64,000 bases of DNA from Cytophagales bacterium (GCA_013298025.1 JAAFJE010000002.1:124001-188000), one strand, 5' to 3'. Numbered from the stretch's first letter, positions 46,278 through 56,344 are shown. Notes: generated by a model from the letters alone, not told the origin. Made by a program: numbers and translations.

Positions 46278-47351
46278 CTATTTCAATTTCTTTCCTGCAA
46301 TATCTTCCCATTTATAGAAATGAAAAGTACGGTCGTCGCTCATGGCGATGAATAATCCTTTTTTGAAAGTACTGTTTAAAGGCACAGACACTACTTCTGA
46401 GCCATCGCTTTGTACGGCTTTTACTTTTACTACTTTCAATAAAGTATGCTCGTGTGGATTTTGAGCTGTTCCTTCTCTACTAAAAATATGAAATTGGTTT
46501 GCTCCTTGGTCTGAAACCAAAATGTAACCTTTCTTTCTGGAAGTCTGATAAATAGAAATGCCTTCGTGGTCTTCGGTAAAACCTGTGGTGGCAAACAAAG
46601 CCAATTCCTGATTTCCTTTTGAAGGTTCGGCAAAATACTTTCTTACGCCAACGCCTTCGTCGGAATAATAGATATAGCCCAATTCGTCATCAACGGCAAT
46701 GGATTCTATTTCTTTTTTGCCACTGTAAGCTCCAAATTTTCTTACTAAAGTAGCTTTTACTTGTCCTTTTCCGTCGTCTTCCAACAGATATTGCCATAAA
46801 TAAGTACCATCAGTTGGCCCAGATTTCCTACCGACAATCGCATAGATTTGTCCTGCTTTATTTTTGTATAAAGCAATGCCCATCAAATCACGGTACTCTG
46901 CTCCTGTTTCGTTCTCAAATACTTCAATGCCTCCGTTGTCAACGGGTTTCATGTCTGGCAAAGCGTAAATTCGGAGTTTGTGCGTAAAACGCTCTGTCGT
47001 TACTGCAATGTCTGTGGCTTTGTTATTGAGTTTCAAACCATACTCAATATCCACATTATCAGGTCTTTTCAGGTTACGAACTACTTTATCTTCTTGAATT
47101 TTTCCTTGTAAATCATATACATACAAAGCACCGTCGATGTCTTTGTCTGTCCCAATCACCAGACTTTTGCTAGCATCTTTCGGATTAATCCAAACAGCAG
47201 GGTCGTCGGTATCGTGTTTTACAGGTTCGGTGATAAAAGTAGGCTGTATAATCTGTTGTTCGCTGTTATTATTTTTTGTTTGTACTGCCACTTGTTTACA
47301 AGCAGTAAGCGATAAACCAAGTAAAAAAATACTTAAAAACCGATGATTCAT
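46278..47351 (-). CDS. Beta-propeller phytase lipoprotein
   Basis: 357 aa. Lipobox LTAC (about 17). Beta-propeller phytase features: HDTDDPAVWINPKDASKSLV, GTDKDIDGALYVYDL, RPDNVDIEYG, AEYRDLMGIALY, IESIAVDDELGYIYYSDE and EDHEGISIY, with the acidic calcium and phosphate ligands kept. It removes phosphates from phytate at the surface or periplasm. The upstream genes on the same strand encode a beta-helix lipoprotein and a TonB receptor, indicating a phytate uptake locus. Confidence 0.92.
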   Translation of the reverse strand: MNHRFLSIFLLGLSLTACKQVAVQTKNNNSEQQIIQPTFITEPVKHDTDDPAVWINPKDASKSLVIGTDKDIDGALYVYDLQGKIQEDKVVRNLKRPDNVDIEYGLKLNNKATDIAVTTERFTHKLRIYALPDMKPVDNGGIEVFENETGAEYRDLMGIALYKNKAGQIYAIVGRKSGPTDGTYLWQYLLEDDGKGQVKATLVRKFGAYSGKKEIESIAVDDELGYIYYSDEGVGVRKYFAEPSKGNQELALFATTGFTEDHEGISIYQTSRKKGYILVSDQGANQFHIFSREGTAQNPHEHTLLKVVKVKAVQSDGSEVVSVPLNSTFKKGLFIAMSDDRTFHFYKWEDIAGKKLK

Positions 47352-47373
47352 TATTTATCTCTTCTTTTAATTG

Positions 47374-47454
47374 TTAGTTAGTGAGTTGTGAATTAGTGAA
47401 TGTTTCTAAAAGGTAATTAAAAATTAATTCACTGATTCACAACTCACTAACTAA
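47374..47454. repeat. Near-perfect 28-bp inverted repeat between beta-helix and phytase genes
   Basis: Arms 47374-47401 and 47427-47454 match at 27 of 28 positions with a 25-nt loop. They are built of TTAGTTAGTGAGTTGTGAAT-type words. A third, direct partial copy extends to 47480. It lies inside the putative operon and could attenuate or stabilise the transcript. Confidence 0.85.
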
Positions 47455-47480
47455 CTAATTCACAATTCACTAACTCACAA

Positions 47481-48728
47481 TTATTTAACTCCAAAAGCAC
47501 CAATATAAGAAGCTGGTTCTGGAGATTTGTAGCTTTGTCCGTTAATCGTAATGCCGTCTTTGAAATTTCTGGTGAAAGTAGTAATTCCTTTATTCAAGGC
47601 TGGCGAACCTGTTGTTAAATGGAAATCCCAAGAAGAAGAAAAATCTGCATTATAGCTATCAGTATTCACTGGATAATTCACAAATTTCGGGTCGTTATCG
47701 CCTGCTTTTGTGCCAATTACATCATTTTTACCTGCTAAAATTTCAGTACTTGGTTGGAATTGGTTTACTCCTTCTTGCGTGTAACCGTAATACAATGAAT
47801 TACTTACGATAGAACGATTGTCTTCTGGTTTTTTCACATCTCTTTTAATACCGAAACGAGTATTTGCCATCAAGTTGTTGTACAAATCAGCACGTACACT
47901 TGCTTCTAACCAAATAGAACCGCCTTTAATCGTTGGTCTTCTCCAGCCTGTGTTTACAATGGTATTATTGTAAGCCACCACGTAAGCTTGCGGAGTACGG
48001 TCGCCAGAATTTGATAATTTCAAGGCATTTGTATTAGTGCTGTAAATCAAATTATAAGCCACATCAGCCACGCAACCCGATTTAATATTGATGGCTTCGC
48101 CACCGCTTTCGCCCGTTGTATGGAAAGTGTTATTGGTAAAAATGATGCTTCCGCCTTCCAAATACGTACAGTCGTCTTTCCAGTAACGAACGATTGAATT
48201 TTGCATCACTAATTTTCCTGCCGTATTTGAAAACCAGATTGCTGGGTCGAATTCACCGCTAACGGCTTTGTACAAACCTTGCTTTACAGAAGTTGAAGAT
48301 TCGGTTGTTACCGCTCCGCCATATTCCAAAATTGCATTGCTAAGTACCAATTCTGCACAAGTTTTTGAGGCTAAAATACCACCCCAAAGTTTTCCAAATT
48401 TGTTTTTGGCAATTCTTGCTCCTTCTGGAACGGTCAATTTTACAGGATTGGCTGTACTTCCCAACACGTACAAATTACCGTTTACAATTACTTCTGGCTT
48501 TGCCGTTGTGTCCATTACTACGGTTACGCCTTCTTCAATGGTCAAACTTTTTCCTGCTGGAATAATGATGTCGGTTTTTACTTGGATGATAGAACCTTTT
48601 GTCCAAGTTCCTGATACTTCACCTGTTACGGTTTGTTCAACTACTGGCGTTGTGTTGTCGTCTTTACTGCACGCAGCGAACAAGGTCATCAATAACATGA
48701 TGCCCACAAACATTTTTGAATTTTTCAT
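47481..48728 (-). CDS. Right-handed beta-helix lipoprotein
   Basis: 415 aa. Lipobox FAAC (about 20). GTWTKGSIIQVKTDIIIPAG begins a parallel beta-helix with repeated strand turns (SLTIEEGVTVVMD, LVLSNAILEYGG, IIFTNNTFH, ADLYNNLMANTRFGI). Surface proteins of this kind often follow TonB receptors in nutrient loci and may bind the ligand or act as a lyase; no catalytic residues are evident. It starts 28 bp after the receptor stop, so the two are in one operon. Confidence 0.82.
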   Translation of the reverse strand: MKNSKMFVGIMLLMTLFAACSKDDNTTPVVEQTVTGEVSGTWTKGSIIQVKTDIIIPAGKSLTIEEGVTVVMDTTAKPEVIVNGNLYVLGSTANPVKLTVPEGARIAKNKFGKLWGGILASKTCAELVLSNAILEYGGAVTTESSTSVKQGLYKAVSGEFDPAIWFSNTAGKLVMQNSIVRYWKDDCTYLEGGSIIFTNNTFHTTGESGGEAINIKSGCVADVAYNLIYSTNTNALKLSNSGDRTPQAYVVAYNNTIVNTGWRRPTIKGGSIWLEASVRADLYNNLMANTRFGIKRDVKKPEDNRSIVSNSLYYGYTQEGVNQFQPSTEILAGKNDVIGTKAGDNDPKFVNYPVNTDSYNADFSSSWDFHLTTGSPALNKGITTFTRNFKDGITINGQSYKSPEPASYIGAFGVK

Positions 48729-48756
48729 GATAAAATTTGATGTTAAAGTTTTTGAA

Positions 48757-51513
48757 TTAGTATTTGAATTTTATGCCGATTAGATAACTCCTCTGATAGT
48801 AGTCTTCTCGAATCAAGGTTTTGCCATTACTGCTGGCTTGGTCTGGAATATTACTGTTTACAGGGTTGGTATTTTTGATGAAAACTCGCATGGGCGTATT
48901 CAATAAATTGTTGGCTTTGGCAAAAATCACCCAACGCTCGCTGAGTTTTTTTTCTACCGAAAAATCCATTTGGATAAAGGCTTCTTGCCATAAATCATTG
49001 TCTAAAAACTGCGAAACGGTATTGATACGCTCGCCTGTATATGAAGCCGCCAACTGGGCATCCCAGCCAGTTTTATTGTTTTTATAGAGTAAAGAAAAAT
49101 TGCCGATATGTTCCGACTGCCCGTAAAGTGGACGAGTTTGATTGACCGAAATCGAACTCAAATTACCTGCACTATCACGCACTCTGATATTCTTTTTGGT
49201 GGTGATAGAAGAATTGGTATAAGTATAATTCGCTTTAATTCCGAAGTTTTTGAAGTACTTGATAACATCTAATTCAAAACCATAATTATTGGCATTACCA
49301 AAATTCCCGGGCGTATAAAAAACATCTTGCCCACGGGTTTCATCTACTTGCAAAGTGTATTCAATCGGATTTTTGATGGCCTTGTAAAAAATCCCTGCCA
49401 TTACTTGGTCTGTTGGATTAGGAAAGTATTCGTATCGCAAATCAATATTATCCGCTATCGCACGCTGTAAATCTGGATTTCCTCTTTCTTGAAATTCTTC
49501 GTTCACTACTTTTCCCGGTACTATTTCAAAAAATCCCGGACGATTGATTGAACGGAAATAAGAAGTACGCAGGTTTTGAGTATTACTTAAACTATGTTTG
49601 ATATTCAAACTTGGTAAAAAATCGGTATAAACCTGATTGCCCGAAGGACGAAGTTCGCCCAAAGGAAATAGCATTTGATAACCTTGGTCTGTATGTTCTA
49701 CCCGAAGTCCACCGATAATTTGCGTAGCTGCTGTATTCAATTTTGCCATTAAATACCCTGCCGCAATTTTTTCAGTAGCATCATAATTCAAAGCCGAAGC
49801 TACTGTTCCTCTTGGGTTTTGAACGGTAAAATTTACTTCGTCGTAGCTGTTAAAATCTCTTCCATAAACTGCCAAAAGGTTGGTAGGTTGTAAGATGTAA
49901 TTATTATAAAAATTACTTCTTTGCTTATCTCGATACAACACACCAGTACTGATTTCCAATGGATTAGCATTCCAAGCACTTAAATAAATAAGGTTCAAAT
50001 AAGTGGCTAAATCTCGGTCGTCGTTGTGTTCCCAGCGTCGGCTACTTTGTTGCGGATAGATTTTCGTTTCTACAAAATTTTCTCTTTTACCCAATACGCT
50101 AAAACTGGTATTGTCTGGCGTTTGGTTTGAAGCCGTAGAATACACCGCCGACCAATTGAATTTTAATTTTTCTACTAATTGGTGCGTTCCTTGCAAAGTA
50201 CTATTGAAAATTTGCTGTTGCGTTACTCTTGAACGAATGCTGAAAGTTAAGCCTGCATTTCCTTTTTCAAGGTCGTAGCCGCCCGAAGAGTATTCTGTGG
50301 TTTTGGTGTCACGCAATTGTTCATTCAGCAAATTCATGTAGGCATTGTACCATTGAATTTTATTGTTTTCGTTCAAACGAAAATCAATTTTAGCGTGTAA
50401 GCCCAAACGCTCCTGACGCTCGGAGTATTGGCGTTCTGCCAAGCTGGTAATTCTTGAGGTTCTTTCAGTATCATACACCGTTGAAGAATAAAATTTACTA
50501 TTACTTCCACGGTAAGTATTCTGAAAACTGCCTGCTAAAATTACACCCAAACGATTTTGTAGGAAGCGGTTTCCGATAGAGAAACCGCCTACAAGGTTTG
50601 GAATTGGTTTCTTGGTTTGAAGTGTTAGTGTTCCTTTCGGAAAATCTTTTGCTGTGGCTGAATAAGTATTTCCGTTCAATTCATAAGGCGATAATTGCTG
50701 AATCTGGCTGGCATTGAAGCTTGTAAAATCACGATTCATAAATAATTCGTTGTAACCGCCTGCCAAATTTCCTTTGATTTCTAACTGATTTGGTGCGTCT
50801 TTCATCACCATATTTACCACACCACCAACGGCATCTCCTTCTAAATCAGGCGTTAAGGTTTTGAATACTTCTAATCGCCCTAACAATTCTGAAGGAAAAA
50901 TATCTAAAGGCACATAACGATACTTATTGTCGGGACTCGGAATTTTGATGCCGTTTACCAAAGTATAATTGTAACGTTTGTCCATGCCTCGCAAAATGGC
51001 GTATTGTCCGTCGCCATTACTGTTTCTTTCAATAGAAACGCCCGATACTCTTTGGATTAAATTTGCTACCGTCAAATCTGGTGAAATTTCAATGGCTCTT
51101 CCCGAAACAATATTCATCAACTGATTGGCTTTTCGTTCTGAAAAACGAGCGGAATTTTCGGTCGATTTATCGGCACTGGCTCTTACGACTACTTCACTCA
51201 AAGACTGCTTGGCATCGGGTTCTAAACTAAAATTTAGAAAAAGGTCTTCTTTGCCAATCGTGATTTCTTTGGTGATACTCTGGTATGAAACATAGCTAAT
51301 TTTTACCTGATATTTCCCTGCTGGCAATTGCTTGATGCTGAAAGAACCGTCTAAACCTGTGGCATCATAAAAGCCCTTTTTATCCAATCTTACATTCGCT
51401 CCAATCAAAGGTTCTCCTGTTTCTTTGTCGATTACTTTTCCACTAAATGTTCCTGAAAAAGCGGTAAATGACAGCAGGATAAAACAATATATTAGGCTGT
51501 AAATTCTGTTCAT
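48757..51513 (-). CDS. TonB-dependent receptor of the phytase locus
   Basis: 918 aa. Signal peptide (ending AFSG), a carboxypeptidase regulatory-like domain (FSGKVIDKETGEPLIGANVR), a plug with LIQRVSGVSIERN and ILRGMDKRYNYTLVNGIKIP, then a barrel ending IGIKFKY. The plug is of the outer-membrane receptor beta-barrel (non-SusC) type. With phytase downstream the likely cargo is phytate breakdown product or chelated phosphate. The cargo is inferred from context. Confidence 0.9.
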   Translation of the reverse strand: MNRIYSLIYCFILLSFTAFSGTFSGKVIDKETGEPLIGANVRLDKKGFYDATGLDGSFSIKQLPAGKYQVKISYVSYQSITKEITIGKEDLFLNFSLEPDAKQSLSEVVVRASADKSTENSARFSERKANQLMNIVSGRAIEISPDLTVANLIQRVSGVSIERNSNGDGQYAILRGMDKRYNYTLVNGIKIPSPDNKYRYVPLDIFPSELLGRLEVFKTLTPDLEGDAVGGVVNMVMKDAPNQLEIKGNLAGGYNELFMNRDFTSFNASQIQQLSPYELNGNTYSATAKDFPKGTLTLQTKKPIPNLVGGFSIGNRFLQNRLGVILAGSFQNTYRGSNSKFYSSTVYDTERTSRITSLAERQYSERQERLGLHAKIDFRLNENNKIQWYNAYMNLLNEQLRDTKTTEYSSGGYDLEKGNAGLTFSIRSRVTQQQIFNSTLQGTHQLVEKLKFNWSAVYSTASNQTPDNTSFSVLGKRENFVETKIYPQQSSRRWEHNDDRDLATYLNLIYLSAWNANPLEISTGVLYRDKQRSNFYNNYILQPTNLLAVYGRDFNSYDEVNFTVQNPRGTVASALNYDATEKIAAGYLMAKLNTAATQIIGGLRVEHTDQGYQMLFPLGELRPSGNQVYTDFLPSLNIKHSLSNTQNLRTSYFRSINRPGFFEIVPGKVVNEEFQERGNPDLQRAIADNIDLRYEYFPNPTDQVMAGIFYKAIKNPIEYTLQVDETRGQDVFYTPGNFGNANNYGFELDVIKYFKNFGIKANYTYTNSSITTKKNIRVRDSAGNLSSISVNQTRPLYGQSEHIGNFSLLYKNNKTGWDAQLAASYTGERINTVSQFLDNDLWQEAFIQMDFSVEKKLSERWVIFAKANNLLNTPMRVFIKNTNPVNSNIPDQASSNGKTLIREDYYQRSYLIGIKFKY

Positions 51514-51640
51514 ATTTTCTTTGTATTGTCTTTATTTCGCTTGCTGATATTGTGATGTCAGAGAAATAAAAAATTATTTTGCACTCGTTTTTTTGATGAG
51601 GCAAAGGTGCAAATACAATCAGAACAGAAGCAAATTTTGG

Positions 51641-51702
51641 GCGTTACAAAAAGGCAACAGCGTTACAAAGTCCATAAACAAGAAGGCAACAAGCGTAACA
51701 AA
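51641..51702. promoter_or_regulatory. Three direct GCGTWACAAA repeats upstream of the phytase-locus receptor
   Basis: GCGTTACAAA at 51641 and 51660, and GCGTAACAAA at 51693, with GGCAACA between each pair. They lie 128-190 bp before the receptor start and next to the TPR-HTH regulator gene, so they are candidate binding sites for it. Confidence 0.4.
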
Positions 51703-51794
51703 TAAAATATAAACAACTGATTTACAGTAATATAAAAATAAATCCTCGACACATTATTAAATTATTACCGTTACATTTCTGAATCGTTAAGTAC

Positions 51795-53444
51795 TTATAA
51801 AGCTTGAATAAATGCCGAAAGACTATCGCCTTGAGCAAGGTTTAGTTTCTTTCGTAATCGGTAGCGAACTACTCTTAAACTATCTTGAGAAATGCCCAAG
51901 AGCGAAGAAATATCCGCAGAAGTAAGATTCATTTTTAGCAAAGCAATCAATCGTAAATCGTTTGCCGTGAGGTTCTCGGAAGTAGCTTTTAGTTTATCAA
52001 AAAAGCTTTGATGTACTTGTTCAAAAATTCCTCGAAATTCTTCCCAGTACTGGTCGTGATTAAAACTTTGGTTGATTTCCTGCATGATTTGTCGAAGCTG
52101 TCGTTTGGGGTCTCGGCGGTCGTCTTTAATCATTTCTTCCAATCGGTGATAGAGTTTTTCAAGCAATTGGTTTTTCTGAATCACGTGTAGCGTATGCGAA
52201 CTCAATTCTTTTGTTTTGATTTCCAAAAGGTTTTTTAGGTTTTCTTCTTCCAATACTTTGTTGCGTAAAGCTACTTCCATCAAGGCTTTTTGCGTTTCAA
52301 ATACATGGTTTCTTTCTTCATTCAACACTCTTTCGCTTTTGATTTTCAAACGCTGGCGACTGATGATAACCGTTGCCAAAGCTGCCAACAAAATCGTAAC
52401 GATTCCGATGGCAAAACCAATAATTTGGTTTGTTTTTCGGGCGTTGTTTAGTTGCTCTATTTCATTATTTTTTTTGGTAATATCGTACATTACTTGTAAC
52501 AAAGCCAATTGTTTATTACTGTTTTCATCATAAATATCCAAAGCCGTTTTTCGACTTAATTCTAAATAATGAAAAGCACTGTCATTGCGTCCCATCAAAT
52601 TATAGGCTTTGGCAATGTCACGGTAAGCACCTGATAATTGATACGTTTCCTTAGAAACTAAAGCCAAATCCAAGGCTTTTTTTGAATATACTAAACCCTC
52701 CTTTAGCTTTCCTGTTTTCCTCAAAACATCGCCCAAATTATTCAGAACTTCAATTTGAGCAATGTGATTTTTAGTTTTTTGATTGGTTAAAAAGGCTTGC
52801 TGATAATAAAAATAAGCCGAATCGTAGCGAGCTAAATCTTCGTAAATACTTCCAATATTTTCATAAATCTTAGACATTCCTTGACGATTATTGATTTTTT
52901 GGTAATGACCCATCGCTTGTCGCTGATAGGTAAAGGCACTATCGTACTTCTGTTGTTTTTCATACAATTGCCCGATTTTGCCCAAAGTATTTGCCATGCC
53001 CAAATCGTTGTGGGTACTTTTATAAATAGCAAAAGCTTCATCGTAATGTTGGCGAGCCAGCTTTCGCTGACGATTATAGTAATACAAAACCCCCAAATCA
53101 TTCAGGTTTTCTGCCAATAAATCTTTCTTCTGGTTCGCCTTGAAGAGCTTACCGGCTTGTAAATGAAAATCTAAAGCCTGCGGATAATGACCAAAATGAT
53201 AACAGATTTGTCCCATTTGTTGCAAGTAAATACCTGCCTGTACGGCATCTTTCTGCTCGTTGGCTTTAGTATATTTTTCTTTCAACAACCGAAAAGTAGC
53301 GTCTGGTTGTAGCGTAAAATTTGACTGTTGGATTTCTTCCTCATTTTTAAAAGTCTGAGAGAATAATACCAAAGGAGTAAAGTAAAAGAAAAGCAAGAGA
53401 TTTTTTTGCCTACAAAAACCCAATAGAAATTTGAAGTAATTCAT
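51795..53444 (-). CDS. TPR/transmembrane/HTH regulator
   Basis: 549 aa. Signal-like N-terminus, then about seven TPR repeats (LNDLGVLYYYNRQRKLARQH, LGKIGQLYEKQQKYDSAFTY) to about residue 320, a transmembrane helix (IIGFAIGIVTILLAALATVI, about 340-360), a coiled coil, and a C-terminal LuxR-type HTH (LTANDLRLIALLKMNLTSAD, then ISSLLGISQDSLRVVRYRLR). This one-component architecture is common in Bacteroidota. It lies directly upstream of the receptor-phytase operon in the same direction and probably regulates it. Confidence 0.85.
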   Translation of the reverse strand: MNYFKFLLGFCRQKNLLLFFYFTPLVLFSQTFKNEEEIQQSNFTLQPDATFRLLKEKYTKANEQKDAVQAGIYLQQMGQICYHFGHYPQALDFHLQAGKLFKANQKKDLLAENLNDLGVLYYYNRQRKLARQHYDEAFAIYKSTHNDLGMANTLGKIGQLYEKQQKYDSAFTYQRQAMGHYQKINNRQGMSKIYENIGSIYEDLARYDSAYFYYQQAFLTNQKTKNHIAQIEVLNNLGDVLRKTGKLKEGLVYSKKALDLALVSKETYQLSGAYRDIAKAYNLMGRNDSAFHYLELSRKTALDIYDENSNKQLALLQVMYDITKKNNEIEQLNNARKTNQIIGFAIGIVTILLAALATVIISRQRLKIKSERVLNEERNHVFETQKALMEVALRNKVLEEENLKNLLEIKTKELSSHTLHVIQKNQLLEKLYHRLEEMIKDDRRDPKRQLRQIMQEINQSFNHDQYWEEFRGIFEQVHQSFFDKLKATSENLTANDLRLIALLKMNLTSADISSLLGISQDSLRVVRYRLRKKLNLAQGDSLSAFIQAL

Positions 53445-54233
53445 AATGAAGACCGATGAAAAATTTCATAAATTTCTATTGGATAATTTAATGTTAGCAC
53501 AAAAGTATGAAGCTTAATGAATATTTAATATGAGCTACACCCTTTATGAGAGCAAAATAACCTGTCTGGTCGTTGGTTAAACAAAGCGTTCCTACGACCA
53601 GAACGAGGGCTACATTCTTTGTATTCATACGCCATTTGGAGCAGTACGAAAGCTATACCAAACAAAAAACTAACACGCCTGTAAGTCCACAAGCGAGTAT
53701 CCAACCAATGAGCTTTTCCATTGTCTTACGTTAGGTTAATTGTGATACAATCTATTTATCAGGTAGGATTGTACGCAAGTTTCAATACGCCTTAGCAACT
53801 TTTGAAGTTTCTTTTTGCAAGCCTACTGCATACCAAGATTGTTTAGGTTTTTAGTAATTTGTACAATCTTTCATGTAGTATCTCATTAGTATAAAACATT
53901 GAAAATGAGTATCTATACATTCCAAACAATACTTCTTACCATTCATAGAACCATGTAGAAATAGCCATACAATGTGAGTTTTTTACTATATATTTTTTAG
54001 AAAATTTTACGTTGTTTGGTACATCTGTCGCATTTCAAATAATTGAACTATATTTTTGCAAGTTTATCAACAATTTTATCCTATTTTTACTAAAAAATTT
54101 TACATTTGAATAAAATACTGTACGCAATGATTTTTGGATTTGAGAGGTAAACCTCATTTTAGCACTATCCTAAAACTGAATCTTGCGTACAGCACCAACT
54201 CGGCGTTCATTATTCACAATTTATAACTAAACT
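53445..54233. other. 789-bp intergenic region, mostly featureless
   Basis: AT-rich with no conserved gene. The only item is a possible 22-aa hydrophobic frame on the minus strand at 53653-53721 (MEKLIGWILACGLTG...), listed separately. It presumably contains the promoters of the TPR-HTH regulator gene and of fabH. Confidence 0.5.
53653..53721 (-). CDS. Possible 22-aa small membrane peptide
   Basis: ATG to TAG, 23 codons: MEKLIGWILACGLTGVLVFC plus LV. It is a single hydrophobic helix with a charged start, as in small inner-membrane peptides. No ribosome site is visible and it may be chance. Confidence 0.2.
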   Translation of the reverse strand: MEKLIGWILACGLTGVLVFCLV

Positions 54234-55235
54234 ATGGCGTATTCCCGCATTACTGGCGTAGGGCATTATGTTCCAGAAAACATCATCACAAACGAATACT
54301 TAACAACCCTCATGGATACCTCCGACGCTTGGATAACCGAGCGAACGGGCATTAAAGAACGGCGTTATTTTACCAAAGGCAAAGATACCAATGCTTCGAT
54401 GGCGACCGAAGCCAGCAAAATTGCCTTGGCAAGGGCGAATCTTTCGGCTACAGCCATCGACTTTATTATTTACGCCACCATTACGCCCGATTATTTCTTT
54501 CCGGGCCCTGGTTTTATTTTACAGCGAAATTTGGGTATAGCAGGCATTGGCGTACTCGATATTCGAGACCAATGCTCGGGGTTTGTCTATGCGTTGTCGG
54601 TAGCAGACCAGTTTATACGGTCGGGAATGTATCGAAATATTTTAGTTGTTGGAGCCGAAATTCAATCTACTTTTCTCAACCACACAACCGAAGGCAGGGG
54701 CGTTGCCGTAATTTTTGGCGATGGTGCTGGGGCAGCCGTGGTGCAAGCAACGGAAGATGAAAACCATCGTATCCTTTCTACCCATCTTCATGCCGATGGC
54801 ACGTATGCCGAAGAATTATATGTAAAAGAACCGGGCAGTTCGGGAGGAGAACGCTTTTACGAGCAACTTCTCGAAAACCCACAAATGGGCGATGTGGTCA
54901 TGAATGGCAATGCGGTTTTTAAACACGCTGTGGTACGTTTTCCTGAAGTTATCAAAGAAGCCTTAGCTCATAACCAGCTACAGTCCAGCGATATAGATTT
55001 ATTAGTACCACACCAAGCCAACTTACGTATTGCCGAATATGTGCGACAACAACTTGGCTTAACGCCAGCACAGGTCATGACCAATATTCAATATTATGGC
55101 AACACAACGGCAGCTTCTATTCCGATTGCTATGAGTGAGGCTTGGGAACAAGGTCGTATCAACGCAGGCGATTTGGTCTGTTTGGCTGCTTTTGGCAGTG
55201 GCTTCACGTGGGGGTCGGCATTGCTGAGATGGTAA
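54234..55235 (+). CDS. fabH: 3-oxoacyl-ACP synthase III family protein
   Basis: 333 aa. Thiolase fold with the KAS III catalytic triad: Cys114 in DQCSGFVYAL, His260 in VPHQANLRI and Asn290 in YGNTTAASIP; TSDAWITERTGIKERR is the family's N-terminal motif. It condenses acetyl-CoA with malonyl-ACP to start fatty acid synthesis. Standing alone, without plsX or rpmF, it may be a second FabH or a CerJ-like paralogue. Confidence 0.9.
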   Translation: MAYSRITGVGHYVPENIITNEYLTTLMDTSDAWITERTGIKERRYFTKGKDTNASMATEASKIALARANLSATAIDFIIYATITPDYFFPGPGFILQRNLGIAGIGVLDIRDQCSGFVYALSVADQFIRSGMYRNILVVGAEIQSTFLNHTTEGRGVAVIFGDGAGAAVVQATEDENHRILSTHLHADGTYAEELYVKEPGSSGGERFYEQLLENPQMGDVVMNGNAVFKHAVVRFPEVIKEALAHNQLQSSDIDLLVPHQANLRIAEYVRQQLGLTPAQVMTNIQYYGNTTAASIPIAMSEAWEQGRINAGDLVCLAAFGSGFTWGSALLRW

Positions 55236-55271
55236 TTGTTGGGCAATAGGTAAAATCTATTGCCCAACAAT
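55235..55271. terminator. Bidirectional hairpin between fabH and the CoA-binding protein
   Basis: ATTGTTGGGCAATAG and its exact complement, a 15-bp stem with a 7-nt loop, touching both stop codons. Confidence 0.8.
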
Positions 55272-55634
55272 TTAGTATTGCCCCGTAGAAAGCATCACCA
55301 AGGTACAGGCCTCTTCTACCTGAATACCTGCTTCGCTGGCTTGTTGCTCGAACGCGGGGTTTTCTGTCCCTGGATTAAAAATGATGCGTTGAGGCTTGAG
55401 CGATAACACATAATTGATGTATGCTTGCTGATGGTTCGGACTTACATACAACGTTACTGTATGAATATCTTCTACTACGGGTAAGTCCGTCTGAATGGCT
55501 TGTCCAGCAATACTACCTTGCTTGATGCCCACCAAACTTACCTCATGCCCATGTTGCAAGAGCATATTAGTTGCCAAATAAGCGTATCGTGCTGGATTGG
55601 GCGTAGCACCGATAACAAGTGTTTTCTTCGACAT
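55272..55634 (-). CDS. CoA-binding domain protein (YccU-like)
   Basis: 120 aa Rossmann-like CoA_binding_2 protein: KTLVIGATPNPARYAYLA, a central TLYVSPNHQQAYINYVL, and IIFNPGTENPAFEQQASEAG. Small stand-alone proteins of this type bind CoA or a nucleotide; the role is unknown. It is cytoplasmic and converges with fabH. Confidence 0.88.
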   Translation of the reverse strand: MSKKTLVIGATPNPARYAYLATNMLLQHGHEVSLVGIKQGSIAGQAIQTDLPVVEDIHTVTLYVSPNHQQAYINYVLSLKPQRIIFNPGTENPAFEQQASEAGIQVEEACTLVMLSTGQY

Positions 55635-55685
55635 AAAGTATCAAATGTTTGGTAAAATATAGAGATTGTTAAGGGAAAAGAACTA

Positions 55686-56237
55686 TTATATACTCAAACG
55701 CTCATGGATAGTTTTCAGGATATTTAATTGTTCCTCCTCTTTCGTTGTCCCCCACAAATCTACCTTTAAAATTTTTGTGACTTGTGTATTTCTTTTTACT
55801 ACCAGTAACGAGTAAAAAGTTTTTTCACGCTTTCCAATAAAATACGTATAAATGATAGAGCTATAATTAGGTTTGTTGCTATGCTCTATTATTGTGAAAT
55901 GCTTAAAATAAGAGCTATCTGGTTTTAACTTATTAAGCTCCGATTGCATAACTTTTGAAGTTGAAACTACATATTTTTGATTAGAGTCAGTGTAAGTATA
56001 ATAATTGTTTGTTTTAGTTTTTATATCAATTTTACCTAAATCATCCGAGCGACTGTACAGCCAATGGTATTCTGTATAACGGTCTCCAAATCCTACACTG
56101 AATTTGAGTTTCCAATGATAGGGTATATACATGGTTATATCTGGGCCTTTAACAACAAGTTTTTTCGTTTTTATATGGACTACTTTTTCACAACTCAATA
56201 ATACAATGGCTGTAAGCACAAAAAGGGATTGATTCAT
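55686..56237 (-). CDS. Lipoprotein of unknown function
   Basis: About 183 aa from ATG 56237 (MNQSLFVLTA); a start three codons upstream (56246) is equally open. Lipobox LLSC. The body is strand-rich with many Tyr and Lys (YTEYHWLYSRSDDLG, YTYFIGKREKTFYSLL). It resembles small Cytophagales lipoproteins with no named domain. It shares no operon partner. Confidence 0.65.
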   Translation of the reverse strand: MNQSLFVLTAIVLLSCEKVVHIKTKKLVVKGPDITMYIPYHWKLKFSVGFGDRYTEYHWLYSRSDDLGKIDIKTKTNNYYTYTDSNQKYVVSTSKVMQSELNKLKPDSSYFKHFTIIEHSNKPNYSSIIYTYFIGKREKTFYSLLVVKRNTQVTKILKVDLWGTTKEEEQLNILKTIHERLSI

Positions 56238-56344
56238 GATTACCAAATCTGTTTAACAAATATATTTGAATGTAATTAGATTTAGAATCCAACCCGCTAA
56301 CAAGTTGGACAATCTTATATGTGTGTTGTTATAAAGGAAAATCT

